Source: Desulfobaculum sp044987625 (GTDB taxonomy: Bacteria > Desulfobacterota > Desulfovibrionia > Desulfovibrionales > Desulfovibrionaceae). From it: 64,000 bases of DNA. Shown here in pieces: positions 32,680 through 41,246 of this stretch. Every line of letters starts with the position of its first letter. Position 1 is the first letter of the stretch. The notes below the pieces were generated by a model, which had not been told where the DNA came from, did no database searches, and saw only the letters and a program-made list of their open reading frames with translations. The DNA lies in contig NZ_JBJDSB010000001.1 in assembly GCF_044987625.1 (NCBI RefSeq), positions 1,178,001-1,242,000 of the forward strand, written 5' to 3'. The position numbers and the translations under genes were made by a program.

Positions 32680-35205
32680 ATGGCTTCGAAAACGCACTCC
32701 CTGCATGTGCCGACCGACCAACTGCGCTGGACCTTGGCGCCAAAATCGCTGCCCTTTTCCTCCACGGCGGACCTTGAGCCGCATCAGGATATTATTGGGC
32801 AAAAGCGCGGCGTGGAGGCCTTTCGGTTCGGCATGGGTATGACGAAAAAGGGCTACAATATCTTTGTCACCGGCGCGTCGGGCAGTGGACGCTTAGCCAC
32901 GGTAAAAAAGCTGCTGAAGGAACTCTCCCGCAAGGACGAGCCGCCGGAGGACCTGTGCTACGTCAACGACTTTAAACGGCAGGAAGCCCCTCTTCTGCTC
33001 CAGTTTCAGGCGGGCAAGGGGGCGCAGTTCAAAAAGGCGGTTGAGGAGTTTTTGGACACCCTGAAGCGCGACCTGCCACAGCTCTTTGAGAGCGAAGAAT
33101 ACATCGCGCGGAAAAACGCCATCCACGAGGCGCACGAAAAAAAGGTCCGCGAGTTCTACAAGGACGTTGAGGACAAGGTGAAGGACACGGACCTTGTGGT
33201 CGTGAATATGCAGATGGGCCCGGTCCAGCGCCCGGACATCCTGCCGCTTGTGGACGGCGAACCCAAGCGGCTGGTCGAGCTTGAGGAAATGGTGGAAAAT
33301 GGACGCTTTCCCAAAAAGGAATTTGAAAGCTTGAAGGAGCGGCGCGCCAAGCTCAAAGAGGAGCTGGACTTCATCGTGCAGCAAGTGCGCGGCCTGCAAA
33401 AGGATGTGTCGCGAAAGCATGACGAGGTGGACCGGCTGATGTTCATGACGCTGGCGCAGGACCTGCTGAAGCCAGTGAAGGAAGAATTTCCGGGCGAAAA
33501 AGTGGACGCGTATTGCGAAGCCATGCTGGAACATATGGCCTCACGGCTGGACGAACTGCGCATGATTGGCGCCAAGGCGCCGCAGGGCGCGCCGCCCATT
33601 CCGATGATGGCCGCGCCCTCGCCGGACGTACTGCTGCGGCCGTACAAGGTGAACCTGCTGGTGGATAACAGCGAGCTGGAAGGGCCGCCGGTGATTATTG
33701 AATCCTACCCGACCTACCGGAACCTCTTTGGGTCCATTGAGCGCATTATGGAACCGGGCGGCGGCTGGCGGACAGACTTTACGAAAATCAAGGCAGGATC
33801 GTTCATTAAGGCCAACGGGGGCTACCTTGTCATCAACCTGCTGGACGCGATTATGGAGCCGGGCGTGTGGCAGACGCTGAAACGCTCGCTCAAGACCGAA
33901 GAAATCGAAATCCAAACCTACGACCCGTACTACTTCCTGACGGCAACGGGCCTCAAGCCTGAACCCATTCCCATGAACGTAAAGGTCGTTGTCCTTGGGG
34001 ATGCGCGCATCTATTCGCTGCTGCGCTACTACGACGAGGACATGGAGAAAATCTTCAAAGTCCGGGCGGATTACGAGTCCTCAATGGACCGCTCGGAGGA
34101 CACCATCCTGCAGGTGGCGCGGTTTATCCGCTCCGAGCAGGAAAAGGAAGGCCTGCGGCACTTCGATGCGTCCGGCGTGTGCCGCATTATGGAGCAGGCC
34201 GTGCGCATGGCGGGACGACAGGAAAAGATGAGTACGGCGTTTCCGGTGCTTGCGGACCTGCTGGCGGAAGCGAACTTCTTTGCGCAGGAGGCTGAGGCAG
34301 ATCAGGTTACGGCGGAGCACGTGGACGCGGCGCTCAGCGCCAAAATCTACCGCACCAACCAAATTGAAGAGCGCTTGCAGGAAATGATCGACCGCGGGTC
34401 CATCTTCGTGGACACCTCGGGAAAAGCTGTGGGGCAGGTGAACGGCCTCGCGGTGTACTCCATGGGCGATTATATGTTCGGCAAGCCCTCGCGCATCACG
34501 GCGGTAACGTCCCTTGGGCGCGACGGCATTATCAACATCGAACGGGAAGCCAAACTCTCGGGTCCAACGCACAACAAGGGCATGCTGATTCTGTCCGGGT
34601 ACCTGCGGCATACCTTTGCGCAGAACAAACCCCTGTCACTCACCGCCTCCATCACCTTCGAGCAATCGTATGGCGGCATCGACGGGGATTCGGCGTCCAG
34701 CACGGAGCTCTACGCCCTGCTCTCCAGCCTGTCGGGCAAACCCCTGCGGCAGGATATTGCGGTGACCGGCTCCGTGAACCAACGCGGCGAGGTGCAGCCC
34801 ATTGGCGGCGTGAATGAAAAAATTGAAGGCTTCTACCTGTGCTGCAAGCACGCGGGGCTGACCGGGGAACAAGGCGTGATGATCCCCCGCGCCAACGTGA
34901 AGGACCTGATGCTGCGCCCGGACGTTGTGGAGGCCATCGACAAGGGCGACTTCCACGTCTGGGCCGTTGAGAACATTGACGAAGGCATCGAACTGCTGAC
35001 GGGCACAAGCGCCGGAAAACGCAAAAAAGACGGCACCTACCCCAAAACCACCATCTACGGCCTTGTGGACGCCAAACTGCGCGAGTTGGCCGAAGAACTA
35101 CAAAAATTCGGCAAGGACGACGAGGACAACGACAAAGGCAAATCCCGCACCAAAAAAGACCCACCCGAATCCCCCGATGACCCCGGAGGGCCGGGGAACG
35201 GATAA
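32680..35205 (+). CDS. ATP-dependent protease, Lon family (AAA_32/LonB-like)
   Basis: 841 residues. An N-terminal AAA module has a nucleotide loop GASGSGRLAT at residues 65-74 (GR instead of GK), interrupted by a long coiled-coil insertion (about 120-290). The C-terminal Lon protease domain has catalytic Ser671 in DGDSAS and Lys714 in VNEKIEG. This is the arrangement of PF13654-type Lon relatives such as E. coli YcbZ/LonH, not classical LonA. An acidic/basic low-complexity tail follows residue 805. Pairs with hsp20 upstream. Confidence 0.85.
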   Translation: MASKTHSLHVPTDQLRWTLAPKSLPFSSTADLEPHQDIIGQKRGVEAFRFGMGMTKKGYNIFVTGASGSGRLATVKKLLKELSRKDEPPEDLCYVNDFKRQEAPLLLQFQAGKGAQFKKAVEEFLDTLKRDLPQLFESEEYIARKNAIHEAHEKKVREFYKDVEDKVKDTDLVVVNMQMGPVQRPDILPLVDGEPKRLVELEEMVENGRFPKKEFESLKERRAKLKEELDFIVQQVRGLQKDVSRKHDEVDRLMFMTLAQDLLKPVKEEFPGEKVDAYCEAMLEHMASRLDELRMIGAKAPQGAPPIPMMAAPSPDVLLRPYKVNLLVDNSELEGPPVIIESYPTYRNLFGSIERIMEPGGGWRTDFTKIKAGSFIKANGGYLVINLLDAIMEPGVWQTLKRSLKTEEIEIQTYDPYYFLTATGLKPEPIPMNVKVVVLGDARIYSLLRYYDEDMEKIFKVRADYESSMDRSEDTILQVARFIRSEQEKEGLRHFDASGVCRIMEQAVRMAGRQEKMSTAFPVLADLLAEANFFAQEAEADQVTAEHVDAALSAKIYRTNQIEERLQEMIDRGSIFVDTSGKAVGQVNGLAVYSMGDYMFGKPSRITAVTSLGRDGIINIEREAKLSGPTHNKGMLILSGYLRHTFAQNKPLSLTASITFEQSYGGIDGDSASSTELYALLSSLSGKPLRQDIAVTGSVNQRGEVQPIGGVNEKIEGFYLCCKHAGLTGEQGVMIPRANVKDLMLRPDVVEAIDKGDFHVWAVENIDEGIELLTGTSAGKRKKDGTYPKTTIYGLVDAKLRELAEELQKFGKDDEDNDKGKSRTKKDPPESPDDPGGPGNG

Positions 35206-35225
35206 AGGGAAGGGGACGCACAACG

Positions 35226-35266
35226 AAAAAAGGCTTCCAGCATAATGCTGGAAGCCTTACTTTCTT
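35226..35266. terminator. Bidirectional terminator between the Lon-family gene and tRNA-Leu
   Basis: AAGGCTTCCAGC / GCTGGAAGCCTT with a 5-base loop, an A-run on the left and a T-rich right side. Serves the plus-strand protease gene and the minus-strand tRNA. Confidence 0.85.
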
Positions 35267-35269
35267 GAG

Positions 35270-35356
35270 TGGTGCCGAAGGGGAGAGTCGAACTCCCACG
35301 AGCGAACGCTCACTAGACCCTGAACCTAGCGTGTCTACCAATTCCACCACTTCGGC
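35270..35356 (-). tRNA. tRNA-Leu (anticodon CAG), copy 2
   Basis: Exact reverse complement of the tRNA-Leu at 31625-31711, including CCA. The two identical genes face each other across the hsp20-protease operon. Confidence 0.95.
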
Positions 35357-35372
35357 ACTCGGTGGACGGCCT

Positions 35373-35401
35373 GTATAGCTTGGGGGCGCGGGGTTTTGCA
35401 A
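35373..35401 (-). promoter_or_regulatory. Promoter of tRNA-Leu(CAG) copy 2
   Basis: On the minus strand TTGCAA, 17 bp, CTATAC, ending 16 bp before the tRNA. Confidence 0.65.
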
Positions 35402-35547
35402 GTACTTTTTTTACGTTTCTTTTTGTCCATTTTTTCGGGCAGTTATAAAACTGCTTTCTTCACAGATGTTTCACGGCTTGAACGACATGCTGATTTGGGG
35501 TAGCACATGCCCTCATCATATCCCTAGACTCAAAAGGCATCACCCAC

Positions 35548-36489
35548 ATGATCGTCATCCGCAACATAGAGGACATCCGAGACAGCCTGCGTGGCGCGTG
35601 CGTCACCATTGGCAACTTTGACGGGGTCCACAAGGGGCATCAGAAGCTACTGGCCAGAACGCGCGACAAAGCGCGGGCAAACCATCAGGAATCTGTCGCC
35701 ATTACCTTTGATCCGCATCCCCTGCGGGTTCTCACCGCAACGAACACCCCGCCGTTTATCACCCTTCTGGACCAAAAGCTCCAGCTCATCAGCGACATGG
35801 GCATTGAACTGTGCGTGGTTTTGGAATTCACCCGCGACATGGCGGCGCTGGATCCGGAAAGCTTTGTGCACACCTACCTCGTGGACGGCCTGAATACGCA
35901 GGAACTCGTCATCGGCTACGACTACGCCTTTGGCAAGGGCCGCAAGGGCAACTACGAGATGCTCACCGCCCTTGGGCATAAGTACGGCTTTGGCGTGGAG
36001 CGCGTTGGCCCCTATATGCACGGCGACGCCATCGTCAGCTCCACCCGCATCCGCGACCTCGTCCAAGCCGGAAATGTGTGGGACGCACGCCCGCTGCTGG
36101 GACGCTTCTATACCGTGACCGGCACCGTCCAGCACGGCGCCAACCGCGGCGGCCGCCTGCTGGGCTTTCCTACCGCGAACCTGAAACTGGTGGACGAACT
36201 CTCCCCTGGGCTTGGCGTGTACGCGTGCTGGGCCATGGTGGGCGGCGTAACGCGCCCGGCTGTGGCCAATATCGGCTACAATCCCACCTTTGGGAACGAC
36301 GCGGTTTCCGTTGAGGTCCACATTATGGACATTGAAGAAGACCTGTACGGCAAGGACCTGACAGTCAGCTTTGTCCAGCGTCTGCGCTCGGAAAAGAAAT
36401 TCGACGACCTGCAGCAGCTCATGGACCAAATCTCACACGACATCAACCTGGCGCGGACCATCCTTGCCAGCTCCGAGGCGCAAATGTAA
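35548..36489 (+). CDS. ribF: Bifunctional riboflavin kinase / FAD synthetase
   Basis: 313 residues. N-terminal nucleotidyltransferase domain with TIGNFDGVHKGHQ, FDPHP and SSTRIRDLV; C-terminal flavokinase domain with GxxRG-type GANRGGRLLGFPTAN. Converts riboflavin to FMN then FAD. No FMN riboswitch pattern in the leader. Starts at ATG 35548; the channel gene follows 3 bp after its stop. Confidence 0.95.
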   Translation: MIVIRNIEDIRDSLRGACVTIGNFDGVHKGHQKLLARTRDKARANHQESVAITFDPHPLRVLTATNTPPFITLLDQKLQLISDMGIELCVVLEFTRDMAALDPESFVHTYLVDGLNTQELVIGYDYAFGKGRKGNYEMLTALGHKYGFGVERVGPYMHGDAIVSSTRIRDLVQAGNVWDARPLLGRFYTVTGTVQHGANRGGRLLGFPTANLKLVDELSPGLGVYACWAMVGGVTRPAVANIGYNPTFGNDAVSVEVHIMDIEEDLYGKDLTVSFVQRLRSEKKFDDLQQLMDQISHDINLARTILASSEAQM

Positions 36490-36492
36490 GCC

Positions 36493-38283
36493 ATGTTTAC
36501 CAAAACAATAAAAACGCTCTACTCCATGTTCCATGGCCAGACCATGCGCTGGATAGGTCTTTCACTGGGCGTGGGCGTCTTTTCAGGGCTTGCCGCCGTA
36601 CTCTTCTTTACGGGCGTGGAATATCTGAAATTCGTCTTCATCCATCAGTTTGCGGGATTTACCCTTCCCGGCCCCGCGGGTGAAGAGATATTCCACGGCC
36701 CGGCCGGTGCCTTCCGGCCTTGGCTTATCCCCATCATGACCACTGCGGTGGGTCTTGCGTCCGGCTGGCTCATCATGCGCTTTATCCCGGACTCCGTTGG
36801 CGGCGGCACCGACGGCACCGACGCCACCATCAACGCCTTCCACAACAAGGAAGGGAAAATCCCTCCCCTTGTGGGCCTTATCAAAGGTGTCACCGCGATG
36901 TTCACCATCGTTACCGGTGGCAGCGCCGGCCGCGAAGGTCCCATCTCGCAAATGGGCGCGACCATTGGCTGCTATATCGCGGATAAATTCAAGCTGACGA
37001 CAAAGGAGCGCCGCATCATGCTGCTTGCAGGTGCGGCGGGCGGCCTCGGCGCGATTTTCCGCGCACCCCTTGGCGGCGCACTCACCGCCATTGAAGTCAT
37101 CTACAAGGAAGACTTTGAATCAGAGGCCGTTCTGCCTGCCGTTATCTCCTCTGTTATCGCCTATTCCCTGTTTTCCCTCTTCTTCGGCACAACGCCCATC
37201 TTCGGCATCCCCGAGTTCCACTTCACCAACGCGCTGGAACTGCCCTTTTACGTGCTGATGGCTTTTTTCTGCTCCTTCACCGGATGGTTTTACATCCGCA
37301 CTTTTGAATTCATCAAATTCAAGGTCTTTGAGCCGCTCTCCCTTAAGCTGGGCCTGATGTGGGCCATGGGCCTTGGCGGGTTGGCCATGGGCCTTTTGGG
37401 CATGACATTCCCGCAGCTGCTCACCGGCGGCTACGGCTGGCTGGAACTCGCCATCAAGGGCGAGCTGGCCGTATCCATCATGCTGGCCATCCTTGTGGGC
37501 AAGACCCTTGCCACGTCCGTGACCATCGGTTCGGGCATGAGCGGCGGCATGTTCGCCCCGGCCCTGTTTGTTGGCGGCATGAGCGGCGGCTTTATCGGCT
37601 TTTTGTCCAACAAGTACTTCCCGGATATTGTCACCCAGCCCGGCGGCTACGTGCTGGTGGGCATGGCGGCCTTCTTTGCTGGTGTGGCCAATGCCCCCAT
37701 CGGTCCCATGATTATGGTCTGCGAGTTGACGCAGGGCTACGGCCTGCTTGCGCCGCTGATGCTGGCCAGCGTGGTGTGCATTGTCCTCGGCAAAAAGACC
37801 TCGCTGTACGAAAATCAGGTGGAAAACAAGTTTGAGTCACCCGCGCATATTGAGGACATGACCATCAACGTCCTCGAAGGCCTGTACGTGAAGGACTACT
37901 TCCGCCCCGGCCGCGTAACCACGCTGGAGGAAGGCACCACCCTCAAGGCGCTGACGGACATCATCGTCGGCACCAACGAGCTGTACTTCCCCATCAAGAA
38001 CACCGAGGGCGCCATTACGGGCATGCTGGGCATGAAGGACGTGCGCAAGGTGCTGTACGAAACCTGCCTCTTTGACCTCATCGTGGTGCGCGACCTCGCG
38101 GGCAAGCCCGCAACCCTCGTCCCCAAGGACGACCTGTACACCGCGCTGATGAAGTTCGTGGATACCGACTACGGGCAGATTCCCGTGGTACACCCGGAAT
38201 CCCCGCACACAATTATTGGCATCCTGAACCGCGAAGACGTGTTCAATGCCTACAAGAACGCCATCACCATCGCCACAAGCTAG
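36493..38283 (+). CDS. CLC-family chloride channel/transporter with CBS domains
   Basis: 596 residues. The membrane domain spans about residues 20-440 with the filter motif GSAGREGP, whose Glu148 is the gating glutamate, and GSGMSGGMFAPALFVG. The gating Glu argues for a gated channel or Cl-/H+ exchanger rather than an open pore. A pair of CBS domains, likely nucleotide-sensing, occupies about residues 455-590. Three bases separate it from ribF, but there is no evident functional link. Confidence 0.93.
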   Translation: MFTKTIKTLYSMFHGQTMRWIGLSLGVGVFSGLAAVLFFTGVEYLKFVFIHQFAGFTLPGPAGEEIFHGPAGAFRPWLIPIMTTAVGLASGWLIMRFIPDSVGGGTDGTDATINAFHNKEGKIPPLVGLIKGVTAMFTIVTGGSAGREGPISQMGATIGCYIADKFKLTTKERRIMLLAGAAGGLGAIFRAPLGGALTAIEVIYKEDFESEAVLPAVISSVIAYSLFSLFFGTTPIFGIPEFHFTNALELPFYVLMAFFCSFTGWFYIRTFEFIKFKVFEPLSLKLGLMWAMGLGGLAMGLLGMTFPQLLTGGYGWLELAIKGELAVSIMLAILVGKTLATSVTIGSGMSGGMFAPALFVGGMSGGFIGFLSNKYFPDIVTQPGGYVLVGMAAFFAGVANAPIGPMIMVCELTQGYGLLAPLMLASVVCIVLGKKTSLYENQVENKFESPAHIEDMTINVLEGLYVKDYFRPGRVTTLEEGTTLKALTDIIVGTNELYFPIKNTEGAITGMLGMKDVRKVLYETCLFDLIVVRDLAGKPATLVPKDDLYTALMKFVDTDYGQIPVVHPESPHTIIGILNREDVFNAYKNAITIATS

Positions 38284-38382
38284 CGCACGCGCGCCAGCCC
38301 TCCCCCCACACGCAAAACGGGGCGCAGCCACATGGCCGCGCCCCGTTTTTTCTTCGTCCACCGCCAGATGGCGGCGCAGTGC

Positions 38383-39147
38383 CTATTCGCCTGCGCCGTG
38401 CACCGTTTCGCACACAGCGGCCAAAGCCTTCATAGGCTCGCTATGCTGGAAAATGTTGCGGCCAATGGCAACGCCGGATGCGCCGGCCTCAAGGGCCTCC
38501 TGAATCATGGCAAGGAAGGACTTCCAATCCGGCTGGCCCGGCCCCCCCGTCACCAGCACCGGCACCGGGGAGTGCTCCACGGCGTGGCCAAAAGATGCGG
38601 CGTCCCCGGAATAGGGCACGCACACCACATCCGCGCCAAGCTCGCCGCCAAGGCGAATGCAGTGGCCTATGAGGCTGGGGTCCAGCTCGTTCACAATTTG
38701 GCCGCCAAGGGCGTAAATCACGGCAATAACGGGCAGACCAAGGAGGTGCGCCTCGTCTGTGATGGTGCCAAACTCCTGCAGCATGCGGTCTTCAAGGTCG
38801 TTGCCGATATTCACATGCACGGACACGGCGTCTGCGCCCAGCCTGTGGGCCTGCTCCACGGAGCAGACAATGCTTTGATTGTAGTTGGGCAGGCCGTGTT
38901 TGGTTCCGGCAGACAGCTGGATAATAAGATTCGTCTCCGGCTCCACATCTGCGGCCTTGGCCCGGGCGAGGCCCTTATTGAGCACCACGCCCTGCACGGG
39001 CAGGGTTGCTGCGCCCGCGAGGAGTTCGGGAAAGGTTTCGATCCCCTGAAGCATGCCGTCGCTTGCTCCATGGTCCAGCGGCAGGATGACCGAGCGTGAT
39101 GTCCGGGTGTGAAACAGCCGCCGCAACCGTCGGGTCGTTCCAATCAT
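38383..39147 (-). CDS. DhnA/ADTH-synthase-like class I aldolase lacking the Schiff-base lysine
   Basis: 254 residues of the DeoC/FbaB (DhnA) barrel: LPLDHGASDG near the start, VVLNKGLARA, VIAVIYALGG with the conserved Tyr, and GVAIGRNIFQ at the end. Relatives are archaeal-type fructose-bisphosphate aldolase, LsrF and the ADTH synthase of the alternative aromatic pathway. The expected GADIVK catalytic lysine reads GADVVCVPYSGD, so Cys replaces Lys. Either another Lys serves or the activity has changed. ATG at 39147 after GAGG; a GTG two codons earlier is possible. A perfect palindrome lies in the upstream region. Confidence 0.75.
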   Translation of the reverse strand: MIGTTRRLRRLFHTRTSRSVILPLDHGASDGMLQGIETFPELLAGAATLPVQGVVLNKGLARAKAADVEPETNLIIQLSAGTKHGLPNYNQSIVCSVEQAHRLGADAVSVHVNIGNDLEDRMLQEFGTITDEAHLLGLPVIAVIYALGGQIVNELDPSLIGHCIRLGGELGADVVCVPYSGDAASFGHAVEHSPVPVLVTGGPGQPDWKSFLAMIQEALEAGASGVAIGRNIFQHSEPMKALAAVCETVHGAGE

Positions 39148-39176
39148 ATCCACCTCGTTGTTGAGTTTTCGCCCTG

Positions 39177-39200
39177 CGTGTTCCGGAGAAAAGGAACACG
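39177..39200. promoter_or_regulatory. Perfect palindrome CGTGTTCC-N8-GGAACACG
   Basis: 8-bp arms with an 8-base spacer, between the aldolase start and the divergent methyltransferase gene. The GGAACAC half-site is the same word that ends bipartite sites A and B, suggesting the same regulator. Confidence 0.5.
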
Positions 39201-39358
39201 CAAAAGCGTCAATGATAAAATAAAGTTATGGCAAAAACGAACACGGTTCACACCGCCCTTTCCGGTGCGCCGCGCTCCCGGCATGCGGGAGCGGACTTGC
39301 CTGCGTTGCAGGTGTACCCTATGTTCCGCCAACGCGCCACATGCGCAAGGGAGTCGCC

Positions 39359-40528
39359 ATGAGCATATTTGAAACGGAACACACCATACTTATCACCTGC
39401 GCCAAGGCTGTAGAGCCTTTTGTCGCCGAGGAACTGGTCCAGCTGGGCTTTGACGTCACGGCCGAGCGCCCCGCCGCCGTGGAAACCACAGGCACGTTCA
39501 CGGACTGCATGCTCCTGAACCTGCACCTGCGCACGGCCCACCGCGTGCTCCTTGAGGTGGCGCAGTTCCGCGCGGATTCGCCCGACGCGCTGTACAGCGA
39601 GGTCTCGCGCCTGCCGTGGGAGGATGTCATCCCCTCGGACGGGTACGTCTCGGTGGTGGCCTCCGCCCGCACCGAGGCGGTGCGTGATGCCCGCTTTGCC
39701 GGCCTGCGCACCAAGGATGCCATAGTGGACCGCATCCTCAAACACAAGGACCGCCGTCCGGACTCCGGACCAGACCGAAGCCGCGCCGTGGTCTCCCTGT
39801 ACTGGCACGACGACAGCGTGACCCTGTACCTTGATACCACGGGCGAGCCGCTGTCCATGCGCGGCTACCGCAAGCTGCCCCACCGCGCGCCCATGCGCGA
39901 AACCTTGGCGGCCGCCGCCATCCTTGGCACGCAGTGGGAGCCGGGTGCGCATTTCGTCAATCCCATGTGCGGCAGCGGCACCCTTGCCATCGAGGCGGCC
40001 CTTCTCGCCACACACACCGCGCCGGGGCTTCTGCGCGAGAATTTTTCCTTTATTCACGTTTGCGGGTACGACGCCGGGGAATGGTCCCTCATGCGCGAAG
40101 ACGCCATCAAGCGCCGCACGGCGCCAACCGGGCGCATCATCGCCACGGACATCGACCCCAAGGCCGTGGCCGCCGCGCGCAAGAATGCCGAGGCCGCGGG
40201 CATGGCGCGCGCCATCGAATTTGACGTGTGCGACTTCCGCCGCACCACCGTGCCCCCGGCCACCGAAGGGGACTGCATCCTGCTCAATCCCGAATACGGC
40301 GAGCGCCTTGGCTCCGAGCGGGAACTGGAGCCCATCTACACCGCCATTGGCGACATGTTCAAACAGTCGTGCCAAGGCTACACCGGAGCGGTCTTCACGG
40401 GCAACATGCACCTTGCCAAGCGCATCGGCCTGCGCACGCGCCGCCGCATCCCGCTGTTCAATGGCCGCATCGAGTGCCGCCTCTTTGTCTATGACCTCTA
40501 CGCAGGCACGCGCAAGGTGCGTTCCTGA
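39359..40528 (+). CDS. THUMP-domain rRNA methyltransferase (RlmL N-domain/YpsC-like)
   Basis: 389 residues. An N-terminal ferredoxin-like/THUMP region (about 1-165) binds RNA. The Rossmann domain has NPMCGSGTLAIEAA, ATDIDPKAV and the motif LLNPEYGERLG. The usual catalytic motif in this family is NPPYGERL, so Glu replaces the second Pro. Likely an N2-guanine methyltransferase of 23S rRNA. ATG at 39359 chosen for its AAGGGAG site. Followed by a strong terminator. Confidence 0.85.
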   Translation: MSIFETEHTILITCAKAVEPFVAEELVQLGFDVTAERPAAVETTGTFTDCMLLNLHLRTAHRVLLEVAQFRADSPDALYSEVSRLPWEDVIPSDGYVSVVASARTEAVRDARFAGLRTKDAIVDRILKHKDRRPDSGPDRSRAVVSLYWHDDSVTLYLDTTGEPLSMRGYRKLPHRAPMRETLAAAAILGTQWEPGAHFVNPMCGSGTLAIEAALLATHTAPGLLRENFSFIHVCGYDAGEWSLMREDAIKRRTAPTGRIIATDIDPKAVAAARKNAEAAGMARAIEFDVCDFRRTTVPPATEGDCILLNPEYGERLGSERELEPIYTAIGDMFKQSCQGYTGAVFTGNMHLAKRIGLRTRRRIPLFNGRIECRLFVYDLYAGTRKVRS

Positions 40529-40556
40529 CCGAGGTCTTCCGGCGTGCGTCCTCTCC

Positions 40557-40583
40557 AGCCCGGCTCCAGAGCCGGGCTTTTTT
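40557..40583 (+). terminator. Terminator of the THUMP methyltransferase gene
   Basis: AGCCCGGCTC / GAGCCGGGCT with a 2-base loop, then T6. Confidence 0.9.
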
Positions 40584-40664
40584 ATGCCCTTTCGCCGGGC
40601 CGGTTAAGGACGCTCACGTTTTGAACATTCTGCGCTGCGCCCCAAAACCGCTCCCCAATGCCCC

Positions 40665-40899
40665 ATGTTCGTAACTTTCCAAAAGACAGGTCCAAAACAG
40701 GAGCGCAACCCGCCCCGCGCAAGGGCCGCAGGGTGACGAACAGGTTACGAACATTCGTGAACACGAAAACGACACGACGAACACCCTTTTGGGCAAACGG
40801 CCCGGCCCTGTCGCAAGCGCGTCGTTATTCCCGTCAGAAAAGAACACAGAAAAAGTGAATTTTTCAGGGGGGGTAATCCTCAAGCGAACATCACGAACA
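40665..40899. promoter_or_regulatory. Cluster of phased GAACA boxes
   Basis: GAACA occurs at 40738, 40749, 40759, 40779, 40842, 40886 and 40895 in the same direction, with steps of 9-11 or 20 bp inside groups. ATGTTCGTAAC at 40665 is the exact inverse of GTTACGAACAT at 40744. One further GAACA lies at 40623. The 718-bp gap 40529-41246 has no credible gene. Looks like a multi-site operator or iteron-like array. Confidence 0.5.
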
Positions 40900-40923
40900 G
40901 ACCAACTCCCACAACAACAAAAC

Positions 40924-40956
40924 AAAAGAAAGAAGAGAAGAAGAAGAGGGAGGGGG
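40924..40956 (+). other. 33-base polypurine tract
   Basis: An uninterrupted run of A and G (AAAAGAAAGAAG... to AGGGGG) in the same gene-free gap. Such tracts can form triplexes or stall polymerases. No coding explanation. Confidence 0.5.
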
Positions 40957-41183
40957 TGTCCTAAACCGGGCAGCAAAGCATCCAACCGCTGCGTCACAAA
41001 TCGCACCAGAAGAAGCTAAAAAAAGAAAAGCCCCCAAGAGGTACCGACAACTCATCGCCAAACAGCACCCGGTCGAAAGCACAAAACCAAAGCCAACACC
41101 ATGGTGCCCAAGGCACCACGTTTCGTCACGCCACAGGACACGAAGACCGAGACAGGCCATGAAAGGGACCGATGCCCTTTGGG

Positions 41184-41218
41184 CAAAACAAAACGGGACA
41201 CTCCCGAAGAAGTGCCCC
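41184..41218 (-). terminator. Terminator of the NOL1/NOP2/Sun-family gene
   Basis: On the minus strand GGGGCACT pairs with AGTGTCCC across TCTTCGGG, followed by GTTTTGTTTT. It lies 28 bp beyond the stop. Confidence 0.65.
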
Positions 41219-41246
41219 GCTCAAAACGGTACAAAAATCGTCACGG

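Noticed and set aside
40614..41006. 130-codon minus-strand frame with a Leu/Phe-rich stretch
   Set aside because: The hydrophobic stretch is just the translation of the polypurine tract complement; no ribosome site or family.
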